From NCBI RefSeq assembly GCF_002021925.1, contig NZ_CP012546.1, positions 1,612,001 to 1,676,000 of the forward strand: a DNA stretch of 64,000 nucleotides, in the 5' to 3' direction. Positions within the stretch are counted from its first letter, which is position 1; the number at the start of each line of letters is the position of its first letter. A program made the translations under genes and the position numbers. Below the pieces are notes generated by a model. The model was not told where the DNA came from, searched no databases, and saw only the letters and a program-made list of their open reading frames with translations. Below, in pieces: positions 1 through 9,300 of this stretch. The stretch is from Campylobacter pinnipediorum subsp. pinnipediorum (GTDB lineage Bacteria; Campylobacterota; Campylobacteria; Campylobacterales; Campylobacteraceae).

Positions 1-636
1 TATAAATTTAAATCATACTTTAATGGTATCAATACTAAATATAATGAGATATATTTTTTTAGAGAAATTCCAAATATCTTAAATGATGGTAGAATGAAAG
101 AAAGTGCAAGAGTATATACTTTTAGTATTTATGATCCAAAATTTAATACCTTATCTACACTTTATAATAAAACCCCCAAAGAGTTAATTCATGATCTACT
201 CACAAACCCGAAATCTTCTTATAAACATTATTTAGGGATGTCTTTTAATGAAGATGAGTTAAAGTATAGAGCTAGTGGTATGAGATATATTAATTATGTA
301 GCAGGATTAAAATGTTATACAAGTTTAATATATAGAAAAGAACTAGATTATCATAGCTTTGCCCATTATGATACAACCTGCCCATATTATAATAAAAATG
401 GAGAAGAAGATGCTATTGTAATTCAACATAAGTTTAAGTTTACAAAAGAAAACTCAACCAACGAAGAATTTGAAAATTTACATTTAAATTATATGAAGGG
501 TATAAAACAAATGATAGATTCTATTGTAATTAAAAACATAGATATAAACAAGATGAAAAGACTTAATATATACTATCCAAATAAAAAGTATGATATAAAT
601 GCAGAAGATAAGATAAGAAGCTATTATATCAAATAG
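1..636 (+). CDS. TPS-associated two-domain lipoprotein, C-terminal part (cut by window edge)
   Basis: The frame is open from base 1, so this is the 3' end of a gene that starts outside the window. The 211 residues visible are the second domain of the lipoprotein family encoded in full at 2964, 15020 and 17271. By eye they match residues 281-491 of the 15020 copy exactly. Family hallmarks seen are RYINYVAGLKCYT, TCPYYNKNGEE and the C-terminal YYPNKKYDINAEDKI. The family is not one I can name. It lies next to TpsA C-terminal modules, which suggests an immunity or accessory role, but that is inference. A conserved inverted repeat follows the stop codon. Confidence 0.7.
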   Translation, partial: YKFKSYFNGINTKYNEIYFFREIPNILNDGRMKESARVYTFSIYDPKFNTLSTLYNKTPKELIHDLLTNPKSSYKHYLGMSFNEDELKYRASGMRYINYVAGLKCYTSLIYRKELDYHSFAHYDTTCPYYNKNGEEDAIVIQHKFKFTKENSTNEEFENLHLNYMKGIKQMIDSIVIKNIDINKMKRLNIYYPNKKYDINAEDKIRSYYIK

Positions 637-645
637 TTAAATTTA

Positions 646-703
646 AAGAGAAACTAATATACTAAAACATATATTATCACTTTTAATAAATTTAGTTTCT
701 CTT
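646..703. repeat. Inverted repeat after lipoprotein gene, copy 1
   Basis: An 11-bp arm (AGAGAAACTAA, 647-657) pairs with TTAGTTTCTCT (692-702) across a ~34-nt AT-rich spacer. The same element follows all four lipoprotein genes at the same distance from the stop codon (others at 4473, 16505 and 18771). It may act as a weak transcription terminator; there is no clear U tract. Confidence 0.6.
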
Positions 704-718
704 ATATAAATTTATATT

Positions 719-806
719 TAAACTTATATGAGAGTTTAGGTCTAAGCTAAACTCTAAATTTAAATAATCCAAATTCAACCAAATTCCAAAATTTAAGTAG
801 AAGCTT
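719..806 (+). repeat. Junction repeat preceding TpsA fragment, copy 1
   Basis: These 88 bp recur at 16620-16707 with a single difference (G740 versus A). In both places they join the region downstream of a lipoprotein gene to the same internal point of tpsA (main-copy coordinate 12862). Two fragments therefore share one breakpoint and probably descend from a single rearrangement that was later duplicated. Confidence 0.6.
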
Positions 807-3162
807 AAACACAAACAAAAAACTAAATACAAATACAATTATAAAAGGAAGTAATGTTGTAGCCAAAGATGAGCTTAATATAAATACTCATAATTTAGAT
901 ATAAGTGCAAGTAATGACTTTGACTCTACTAATAAAAATACTAAATCAACAAATGGTAGTGTAAACTTTACTATGTATGGAGGTGGAAGAGGATCTGCTT
1001 TACTTGGTTATGGACAAAGTAGATATGACTCTAGCTCTTCAACATTTAATAACTCAAATTTAAAATCAAACAATATAAATATAGATGTAGTAAATGATGC
1101 TTTATTTAAAGGAGCAACTCTAAGAGCTAATGATACATTAAATTTAAATGTAGGAAACAACTTAGATGTAATATCTTTACAAGATGAATATACTTATAGT
1201 AATAAAGGCTTTAATGTAAGCGCAGGAGTAGGATTTAAAGGAGATAATGCAAAAGCCAATAGGGTTCCAAGTATAGAAGTAAGTGAAGCATCTTCAGCAA
1301 ATACAGGCTTTAATATAAATAACTCTATAGGATTAAATAAGCAAAGTGTATTAACATCTTTAACAGGAACTAATGTAAATATAGATGTTAAAAACAATAC
1401 CCATTTAAAAGGTTCGCTAATAGCTAGTGGTAAATTTGATGATAAAGCTAACTTTATAGATAATAAAAAGCTAAACTTTAAAACAAATACCCTTACCTTT
1501 GAAAACCTATCAAACACTAATTACAATAGTTCTAAATCAATAGGCATAAATTTAAATCTAAGCTCAAAAGATAAAGATGATAAAAAAGATAATAAAGATA
1601 ATTTAAACAATAAAGATACTAGAAATTTAGCATTATCAGATAGTGATAGCAAAGATAGTCTAAACAATAAAGTAAATGGTGTATCTAATACTATCTCATC
1701 ACTAGGTTATAATCAATCAAACTCACTAAATATAAATAACTCTAAAACTCTAGCTACACTAGGTAAAGGAAGTATAACAATACTTGATCAAGCTAACTCA
1801 GATGATTTACAAAGACTAAACACAGATACATCTAAACTATCAAATGAGTTATATAGTTCACAAACCAACTCTAAAGTAGATGCTAGCTTAGATACAAGAC
1901 TACTTAGTAGAGATGGAAGAGAGCAGATGAAACATGATTATGAGAATATGAATAAAAATATGAACATAGTAGCCTCAACCCTTCCAGATGAATATAGCGA
2001 TAATAAAGTAGAGGCAGCTTTTGGAAAGGCATTAAATGTGTTAGCTGCAGCGACCCTTGGAATACTTCCAAACAATGGACGAGGAGGTTTACTTGCAAAT
2101 TTACCTGTACTTACAGGAACAGCTGATTCTGAGCATAGAGTATTGCAGATTGTAAATGGAAAGTCTCCTAAGCATGAAAACAACAAAGAAGGCTATATAG
2201 AGATAGAAAAATCTAAATTCTATAAAAGATTAGATGAAAAAGGAAGAGAAAAATTAAAAGGTTTAGGGCTTTATATATCTAAAAAACCAGTCACCATCTC
2301 AAAAGATACAGTTACCTCTCAAAACTCAGTAAATGGAATTTTAAATCCAGAAATTAATGCTATAATAAATGGTTTAGAGCAAACAGGACAATCCAAAGCA
2401 ACAACAGATAAACCAGTAGAGTTAAATGTGGCTTATAACCCAACATATGGATTTATGCCAGACTTACTAGAATCATTAGTTGATAAAGTAGGTCTTTGGT
2501 CAACAGGTATTGCAAAGCAAACGGGAAGATTTGTTAAAGATACAATAGAAGGTAGAGGAGGTGAAAAGGTTAACTTTGCCTTTCATTCACAAGCAAATTT
2601 GCTTGGTAAAAGCGGGATAAAATATATTAATAAATATGAAGGAGGTTTTATGAAGATAGAAGATGGTAAACGTAAACCAAGTTTTTCATCATTTGGTTCA
2701 CCTGTAAATGTAAAAGATATGAGCAAATTAATATCTGATGATCCATCTGAAGGAGGATTGGGTTATAAGTATAACTCTGTAGTTAAAGATGGTGACTTTG
2801 TAGGAGAGGGTTTAGGTGGAAATAAAGGGGTCAACAAACAAGCAGATATATTAGATAGATTAAATTTAATAAATATATTTAAGCTTTTTACATCTGATTC
2901 TCCACATAGTTCATATATATGTGAGGATTATGAAAATATTGGTGTAGTATGTGGGTATAGAGAATGAAAAAGATAATCTTATTTATAATCGTAACAATAT
3001 TTTTTAGTGGATGTTCTTACAAATCTCACTATATAGAAGTAGGACCAAATACTAAATTAAGTGCACCAAAATTTGCTTTTACAATCCCTAACCCTTATCC
3101 AAATTATCCTTTTGAGACTATTCGATTAAATAATTTCTATAATACTATTAGAATTTTTAGAG
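806..3162 (+). repeat. Large direct repeat of tpsA 3' end plus lipoprotein 5' end (copy 1)
   Basis: About 2.36 kb matches 12862-15218 at a constant offset of 12056. The translated 664-residue frames are identical, and frames read on the opposite strand also coincide, so the DNA is identical or nearly so. The repeat ends inside the lipoprotein gene where the 2964 and 15020 copies diverge. Identity of this length points to recent duplication or continuing gene conversion. Confidence 0.85.
973..2967 (+). CDS. Orphan TpsA/CdiA-like C-terminal module (no secretion domain)
   Basis: These 664 residues are identical to residues 2221-2884 of the complete exoprotein at 6369. The frame is open back to 751, just after a TAA at 748, but the first ATG is at 973 and I see no convincing ribosome site. 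There is no signal peptide or TPS domain, so the product could not be exported by TpsB. It carries the end of the FHA repeats, a pretoxin segment and the putative hydrolase domain, with the candidate nucleophile Ser codon at 2587. It overlaps the next lipoprotein gene by 4 nt, as the full gene does. Orphan toxin-immunity modules are well known in CDI loci and can recombine onto the main gene. It may be silent, so pseudogene is an equally fair label. Confidence 0.7.
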   Translation: MYGGGRGSALLGYGQSRYDSSSSTFNNSNLKSNNINIDVVNDALFKGATLRANDTLNLNVGNNLDVISLQDEYTYSNKGFNVSAGVGFKGDNAKANRVPSIEVSEASSANTGFNINNSIGLNKQSVLTSLTGTNVNIDVKNNTHLKGSLIASGKFDDKANFIDNKKLNFKTNTLTFENLSNTNYNSSKSIGINLNLSSKDKDDKKDNKDNLNNKDTRNLALSDSDSKDSLNNKVNGVSNTISSLGYNQSNSLNINNSKTLATLGKGSITILDQANSDDLQRLNTDTSKLSNELYSSQTNSKVDASLDTRLLSRDGREQMKHDYENMNKNMNIVASTLPDEYSDNKVEAAFGKALNVLAAATLGILPNNGRGGLLANLPVLTGTADSEHRVLQIVNGKSPKHENNKEGYIEIEKSKFYKRLDEKGREKLKGLGLYISKKPVTISKDTVTSQNSVNGILNPEINAIINGLEQTGQSKATTDKPVELNVAYNPTYGFMPDLLESLVDKVGLWSTGIAKQTGRFVKDTIEGRGGEKVNFAFHSQANLLGKSGIKYINKYEGGFMKIEDGKRKPSFSSFGSPVNVKDMSKLISDDPSEGGLGYKYNSVVKDGDFVGEGLGGNKGVNKQADILDRLNLINIFKLFTSDSPHSSYICEDYENIGVVCGYRE

Positions 3163-4463
3163 TTGTATTTGATAGAGACATCCCAAATATGATGAAAGAG
3201 GATATAAGGATAAAGGCATTAAACATTACCAGATTAAGTGAAAAATATAATAAATTATTTCATAGTAAACTAACCAAGAAAAATACTTTTGATTATTATA
3301 TCAATGCTCCTTTAAGTGACTTGGATTTAGAGGGTCATATAGAATCAAGAACAGAATATCATAAAAGATATATTAATTATATAGCAGGGCTTAAATGCTA
3401 TACAATTTCTTTATCTACAAATATAGGCATGGGTTTAGGAAACCGTCTTAATAGTATAACTTGTCCATATTACAATAAAGATGGAGAAGAGATGGCTATA
3501 ATGGTTCACTATGACTTTATCTTTACAACTGGTGGAACAGTATTAGAAGGCTCTAAACAATCAAGCACAAAAAACTACACTCTACAACAAATGAATTATG
3601 CATTTAAACAAGATGTAAAAGAGATATTTGACTCTTTAGAAATTTATGATATAGATAAAGATAGAATGATAAAACAAGGAATGTATTATCCAGATAAAAA
3701 GTATGATATAAATGCAGATAATAAGGTAAAAAACTTTTATACCAATATAGATTTAAATCCAAATGAAAAAGCAACAAGTCCTTATTTTACTTTTAATATT
3801 CCAAACTCTTATCCTGAGTATAAATTTAAATCATACTTTAATGGTATCAATACTAAATATAATGAGATATATTTTTTTAGAGAAATTCCAAATATCTTAA
3901 ATGATGGTAGAATGAAAGAAAGTGCAAGAGTATATACTTTTAGTATTTATGATCCAAAATTTGATACCTTGTCTACACTTTATAATAAAATCCCTAAAGA
4001 GTTAATTCATGATCTACTCACAAACCCGAAATCTTCTTATAAACATTATTTAGGGATGTCTTTTAATGAAGATGAACTTAGTAGTAATGGATATAAATAC
4101 ACAGGAGGCAGATATATTAATTATATAGCAGGATTAAAATGTTATACAAGTTTAAAATATACCAAAGAGATAAATTATCACAATTATACTTATTATTATG
4201 CAACATGCCCATATTATAATAAAAATGGAAAAGAAGATGCTATTGTGGTTGAGCATAAATTTCAATTTAGTAAATTTCATACAACCAACGAAGAACTTGA
4301 AAATTTACATTTAAATTATATGAAGGGTATAAAACAAATGATAGATTCTATTGTAATTAAAAACATAGATATAAACAAGATGAAAAGACTTAATATATAC
4401 TATCCAAATAAAAAGTATGATATAAATGCAGAAGATAAGATAAGAAGCTATTATATCAAATAG
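2964..4463 (+). CDS. Two-domain TPS-associated lipoprotein, variant A (candidate immunity protein)
   Basis: This is a 499-residue protein with a lipoprotein signal peptide whose predicted lipidated Cys follows FFSG. The mature part is two homologous domains of about 230 residues. Each carries RYINYIAGLKCYT, CPYYNK(D/N)G(E/K)E and YYP(D/N)KKYDINA(D/E). The ATGA overlap with the orphan TpsA end implies translational coupling. Compared with the 15020 copy it differs in discrete patches: after DIRI in domain 1, around NGYKYTGG in domain 2, and by an inserted VVFDR also seen in the 17271 copy. It is a mosaic. Surface or periplasmic location and pairing with a toxin end suggest immunity, but no known immunity family is recognised. 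Confidence 0.75.
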   Translation: MKKIILFIIVTIFFSGCSYKSHYIEVGPNTKLSAPKFAFTIPNPYPNYPFETIRLNNFYNTIRIFRVVFDRDIPNMMKEDIRIKALNITRLSEKYNKLFHSKLTKKNTFDYYINAPLSDLDLEGHIESRTEYHKRYINYIAGLKCYTISLSTNIGMGLGNRLNSITCPYYNKDGEEMAIMVHYDFIFTTGGTVLEGSKQSSTKNYTLQQMNYAFKQDVKEIFDSLEIYDIDKDRMIKQGMYYPDKKYDINADNKVKNFYTNIDLNPNEKATSPYFTFNIPNSYPEYKFKSYFNGINTKYNEIYFFREIPNILNDGRMKESARVYTFSIYDPKFDTLSTLYNKIPKELIHDLLTNPKSSYKHYLGMSFNEDELSSNGYKYTGGRYINYIAGLKCYTSLKYTKEINYHNYTYYYATCPYYNKNGKEDAIVVEHKFQFSKFHTTNEELENLHLNYMKGIKQMIDSIVIKNIDINKMKRLNIYYPNKKYDINAEDKIRSYYIK

Positions 4464-4472
4464 TTAAATTTA

Positions 4473-4531
4473 AAGAGAAACTAATATACTAAAACATATA
4501 TTATCACTTTTAATAAAATTTAGTTTCTCTT
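4473..4531. repeat. Inverted repeat after lipoprotein gene, copy 2
   Basis: It has the same 11-bp arms as copy 1, with one extra A in the spacer side. It lies 10 nt beyond the lipoprotein stop. The remaining ~190 bp up to tpsB are very AT-rich and probably hold the tpsBA promoter, but I cannot pick a convincing -10/-35 pair. Confidence 0.55.
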
Positions 4532-4720
4532 ATGTAAATTTATATTTAAAAGAAAATTTACAGATAAACCAATATAGTTTGTAAAACTACACATAAGATT
4601 TATAAATCCAAAATAGACTATTAAAAATTTAATATATTTTAAACAAAAATATATTAATATAAATGTTAAAAAGTTGTATATAAATTTATAGATATATTAA
4701 TATACAAAAAAGGTATTCGC

Positions 4721-6352
4721 ATGAGATTATTGTTTTTAATCTTTGCCATCATATCTTCCTCCTGCGCTACAATCTCCCCTGAAAACATTGTTAAGCAAAA
4801 ACAGAAAGATTTTGTTCAAAAACAGATTTATAAAGAGCAAATAGATACTAAAAATAAAAGTAGATTTTATAATATAGACCTACTTGATATAAACAAAACC
4901 TCTAAATTTAGTGAAAATTGCATACAGATTAATAAAATAAATATTTCAGATATTAGGGTATTTAAGATTAAAGATATCAATAAGATACTAGATAGATATC
5001 TAAATAGGTGCAATACCATTAGTGATTTAAAAAATCTAACGAATGAGATAACAAATAAATATATTAAAAAGGGATATACCACAAGCAAAGCATACTTAAA
5101 GATCCAAGATTTAAGTGATGGTATTTTAGATATAAGCATTCTTGAAGGAAAGGTAGAAAAAGTCTTAGCAGATGATATAAATATGGTAAATCTATATAAT
5201 GGCTACAAAGGAAGGATATTAAATTTAAGGGATTTAGAGGTCGCTTTGCAACAAGGTGAAAGACTGCAATCACAGGCTTTAAAGATGGAGCTAATTCCAT
5301 CTTCTTTGGATGAACATACCATAATTAAAGTTTCAAATGGTAGTGATAAGAATAGAATCTATGGAAATATTGGTACAAACAATTATGGTTTTAAAAAAAC
5401 AGGTAAATATCAAATCTATAATAATTTTAATCTTGAAAATCCATTTAAAATAAATGACATTTTAAATCTAAACCTCAACTTTACAAATAAAGTATTTAAA
5501 AGCAATGACAATACGCTTGGAACGTCAATAAGTTATAGTGTTCCTTATGAGAGATTTTTATTTGATATATATTATAACTATTCAAACTACAAACAGATAA
5601 ACAATGATGAGTTTGGCACTATATTTAAAACAGATGGGAGCAACAACTCAAAAGGTATAAATCTATCTTATAAAACGTTTCATTCACTTGATCATACATT
5701 GGAGTTTATCTTAAGATATGACAATAAGAAATCAAAAAATTTTTTAAATAATATAAAACTGGATTTACAAAGTTATTCTAGCTCATCTTTAGGTATAGGT
5801 TTTAGACACAGCTATAAGGGAGGCGAATTTGATTATTATAGTCAGCTTTTAATCTACAAAGGGGTAGATGGAAGTAAAGACAAAGAGGCTTCAGCTAAGA
5901 TATATTATGACAAATATGTGGTTGATTTAGGATTTAATAGATATTTTAATACAGACAATTACCTAAAATATAATTTTTATTTAAGAGGACAATATAGTAA
6001 TGATGAGCTTTTTGGTAGCGATGAGATATCTATGGGTGGAATTTATAGCGTAAGAGGTTTTAAAAATACAGGGCTTAGCGGAAGCAGTGGTTTTTATACT
6101 AGAAACGAGCTATCTGTGCAATACAAAATAAAAGATGCCATATTTATGCCATATTTAGCAGTTGATTATGGATATGTTAAAAAAGATAAAAATAGTATAT
6201 TTGGAAAAATTACAGGTTCTAGTATAGGTTCAAGAATATACTTAGATAGATTGAATTTAGAGCTATTTTATAATATTCCCTTAAGGGATACAGATTATAC
6301 AAAAGAGCATAGTTCAAAGTTTTTTGGGTTTAATATAGTTTATAACTATTAA
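4721..6352 (+). CDS. TpsB outer-membrane transporter (ShlB/FhaC/HecB family)
   Basis: This is a 543-residue Omp85-superfamily pore that exports and folds the TpsA partner through the outer membrane. A short N-terminal hydrophobic segment ends at Cys15 (ISSSC). That may be a signal peptide with a non-canonical lipobox. Residues ~65-150 look like the ShlB-type POTRA region, with the paired Cys segments CIQINKI and RCNTIS followed by YIKKGYTTSKAYL and ILEGKVEKV. The rest forms a beta-barrel, with the family VRGF motif near residue 443 and the terminal aromatic strand FGFNIVYNY. Length is normal for the family. It sits 16 nt before tpsA in one operon, the usual TPS order. Confidence 0.93.
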   Translation: MRLLFLIFAIISSSCATISPENIVKQKQKDFVQKQIYKEQIDTKNKSRFYNIDLLDINKTSKFSENCIQINKINISDIRVFKIKDINKILDRYLNRCNTISDLKNLTNEITNKYIKKGYTTSKAYLKIQDLSDGILDISILEGKVEKVLADDINMVNLYNGYKGRILNLRDLEVALQQGERLQSQALKMELIPSSLDEHTIIKVSNGSDKNRIYGNIGTNNYGFKKTGKYQIYNNFNLENPFKINDILNLNLNFTNKVFKSNDNTLGTSISYSVPYERFLFDIYYNYSNYKQINNDEFGTIFKTDGSNNSKGINLSYKTFHSLDHTLEFILRYDNKKSKNFLNNIKLDLQSYSSSSLGIGFRHSYKGGEFDYYSQLLIYKGVDGSKDKEASAKIYYDKYVVDLGFNRYFNTDNYLKYNFYLRGQYSNDELFGSDEISMGGIYSVRGFKNTGLSGSSGFYTRNELSVQYKIKDAIFMPYLAVDYGYVKKDKNSIFGKITGSSIGSRIYLDRLNLELFYNIPLRDTDYTKEHSSKFFGFNIVYNY

Positions 6353-6368
6353 ATATTATGGAGTAAAA

Positions 6369-9300
6369 ATGAAACAAGTATTTAAAAAGATAGTATCTGT
6401 TATTATAAGTTCAATGCTTATAGCTCAACAAGGATTACTAGCAAGCAGTATTGATATAGACACAAACGCTCCTATAAAAAATAGAGCCTCGCTAGACAAA
6501 GCAAGAAATGGTGTGCCCATAGTAAACATAGTTAAGCCAAACAGCGAAGGACTATCTCATAATAAATTTTCTAATTACAATGTGGAGAAAAAAGGAGTTA
6601 TACTTAATAATTCAAACAAAAGAGATGTAGATACAAAACTCTCTGGATATATATATGGGAATAAAAATTTAGCAAATAGCAAGACAGCAAAAATAATATT
6701 AAATGAGGTAACAAGCAAAAGAAAGACAAGACTTGAGGGATTTACTGAGGTTGCAGGAGATAGAGCATCTGTAGTCATATCAAATCCAAATGGTATATAT
6801 ATTAATGGTGCAGGGTTTATAAATACAAAAAAAGCGACTATAACAACAGCAAATCCGAGTATAAAAAATGAAAAAATAGATAGTTATGAGATAGATAAAG
6901 GGCTAATACAGATAGAAAAAGATGGGCTAAATACCAAAAATGTTGATAAAGCAGAGCTCTATGCAAAGACTATAGAGTTAAATGCTAAAATACATGCCAA
7001 TGACTTAGAAATAATAACTGGTAAAAATAAGATTCTCAATAATGGAACCATAATTTCAAAAAATGATACAGAATCTAACAAGGTTTCACTAGACTCATCA
7101 TCTCTTGGTGGAATATATGCAAATAGGATAAAATTGGTTGGTACAAGTAGAGGTGTTGGCGTAAGCCTAAAAGGAGAGATATCAGCACAAGATAGTCTAG
7201 AGATAAACTCTAGAGGTAAGATAGTTTTAAATAAAGCACTATCTGGCTCAAAAGTAGAGATTAAAACAGATGACAATTTAGAATCAAACACAATATATGG
7301 ATCAAATATAGATATAGAAGCAAAAAACAATATTCATAACAAAGATATAATTGCTTCAAAAACAGATATAAAGATAAAATCTAACTCATTAATAAATGAT
7401 AATGTGATTGCTTCAGGAATAGAGGCTGATTTAAAGGTTGCTAAAAGAGGCAGTTTAAATATTCAATCAGATAGAGTTGTAAATAAAAATACTTTTTATG
7501 CAAAAGATGACGTATATTTAAGTTCTAAATTTATTAAAAACACTAAGAATTCACAGATAAACTCAGGTAAAAATATAGCTATAAAAACCAAAACTATTGA
7601 CAATGAAGAAAGTGTTAAAATTATAGCAGAAGATAAAATAGATATAATAAATACAAACGATATAAAATCAAACAGAGCAAATATAGAGGCTAAAGATATT
7701 TTTATAGACTCAAATGTATTTAATTCTGAAAACTCCAACATAGTTGCCACAAAAGGAAATTTAAATATAAACTCAAACATTATAAATTTAGATAACTCTA
7801 GGCAGATAGCAGCTCTAAATGATATAAGCCTTACATCAGATAATATAAGTCTAAATGGAGCAAATCTCTTATCTCAAAACTCAAACATCAATATAGACTC
7901 ATCAAATTTAAACGCCATAAAAGCAAATATTGGTGCAAATTTACTAACAACTATAAAATCAAAAAACTATATAAAAGCTAATGGTATAAGTCTTGAATCT
8001 GGAAAGATAGATATATTTACAAAAAATCTTATATTATCAGATGTAAATATGGACTCTAAAAACTATTCTTCTAAATTGCTATCAAAATCTTTATTGGATA
8101 TAAAAGCAAGTGATATTTTAAATACAAATGGATACATTGGTGCTTTAAAAGATATAAGCATAACCTCAAGTAGCTTAGATAATATAAAAGGCACTATATC
8201 TTCTAATGAAAATATAGATATAATAGTTAATTCTTTAAAAAATACATCTGGTTTAATAAGTAGTAAAAATCATTTAACATTAAAGTTAGATGATTATAAA
8301 GATGTAAACTCAATTCTTCAAAGTGGGGATTTGAGGCTTAATGGACAAAGTTTAAATTTACATAATTCAAAAATAATATCAACAAATAAAGATATAAATT
8401 TAAATATTTATGGAAATAGTAGTTTTAACGATGTTATTTTATATTCTAACAAAGATATTAACCTAGATTCTAAAAATATAAATGGAGTTAAATTAAAATC
8501 ACAAGCGAAAGAAAATATAAAATTTAATGCTTCAAATTTGGAATTGGAAAATAGTACTATTTATAATATTGCCGATATAGATAAAAAATACAAAAATGGA
8601 TATAAGCAAGGTGATATTAGTTTTATATCAAATTCTATCTCTTTAAAAAACTCAAATTTAGCATCTAAAAATTTAACAATCAAACCAAAAGACAAGCTTA
8701 ATATCTTAAGCTTAAACAATTCACTACTAGAAGCAAACAATAATATAAATATTTTAACCAAAAAGTTTAGCACAATTAGCTCTACACTTAGCACTTTAAA
8801 TGATTTAGATCTTAAAATAAATAGCATAGAAAATGAAGTGCGAAGTTCGAATTTTAATGGTAAAAATGTAGATATAAAAATAGATGGTGATCTTTTACTT
8901 CAAAAAGATAACTCCATAAAGGCAACAAACAGCATAAAACTACAATCTAACTCAATTATAAATAAAGCAAACATAATATCTGATAATGATATTTTTATAG
9001 AAGCTAAAGACTATATAATAAACAACAATCAAATATCATCTAAAACTTTAAATTTAAAAGCTAAAAACTATATAAATAATGAAAGTTTAAACGATGATAT
9101 AGTTTCTATAAGAGGTGCATTTTTAGATATAAATACAGATAAATTAACAAATAAAGCTTTGTTATACTCCATGTATGACATGAATATGAATACCAAAAAT
9201 TTAGATAACTATGGAGCTATTGCATCATCAAACAATGATAATTATAGTTCAAATTTAAATATAATATCTAACAATTTAAAAAATTATAACACAATATATT

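Noticed and set aside
1194-1517. Minus-strand frame of 107 codons inside the orphan TpsA module, repeated at 13250-13573
   Set aside because: It is a shadow of the plus-strand gene. It recurs only because the DNA is duplicated, and it has no ribosome site or protein-like motifs.
5064-5300. Minus-strand frames inside tpsB
   Set aside because: They are antisense shadows of a gene with strong POTRA and barrel features.
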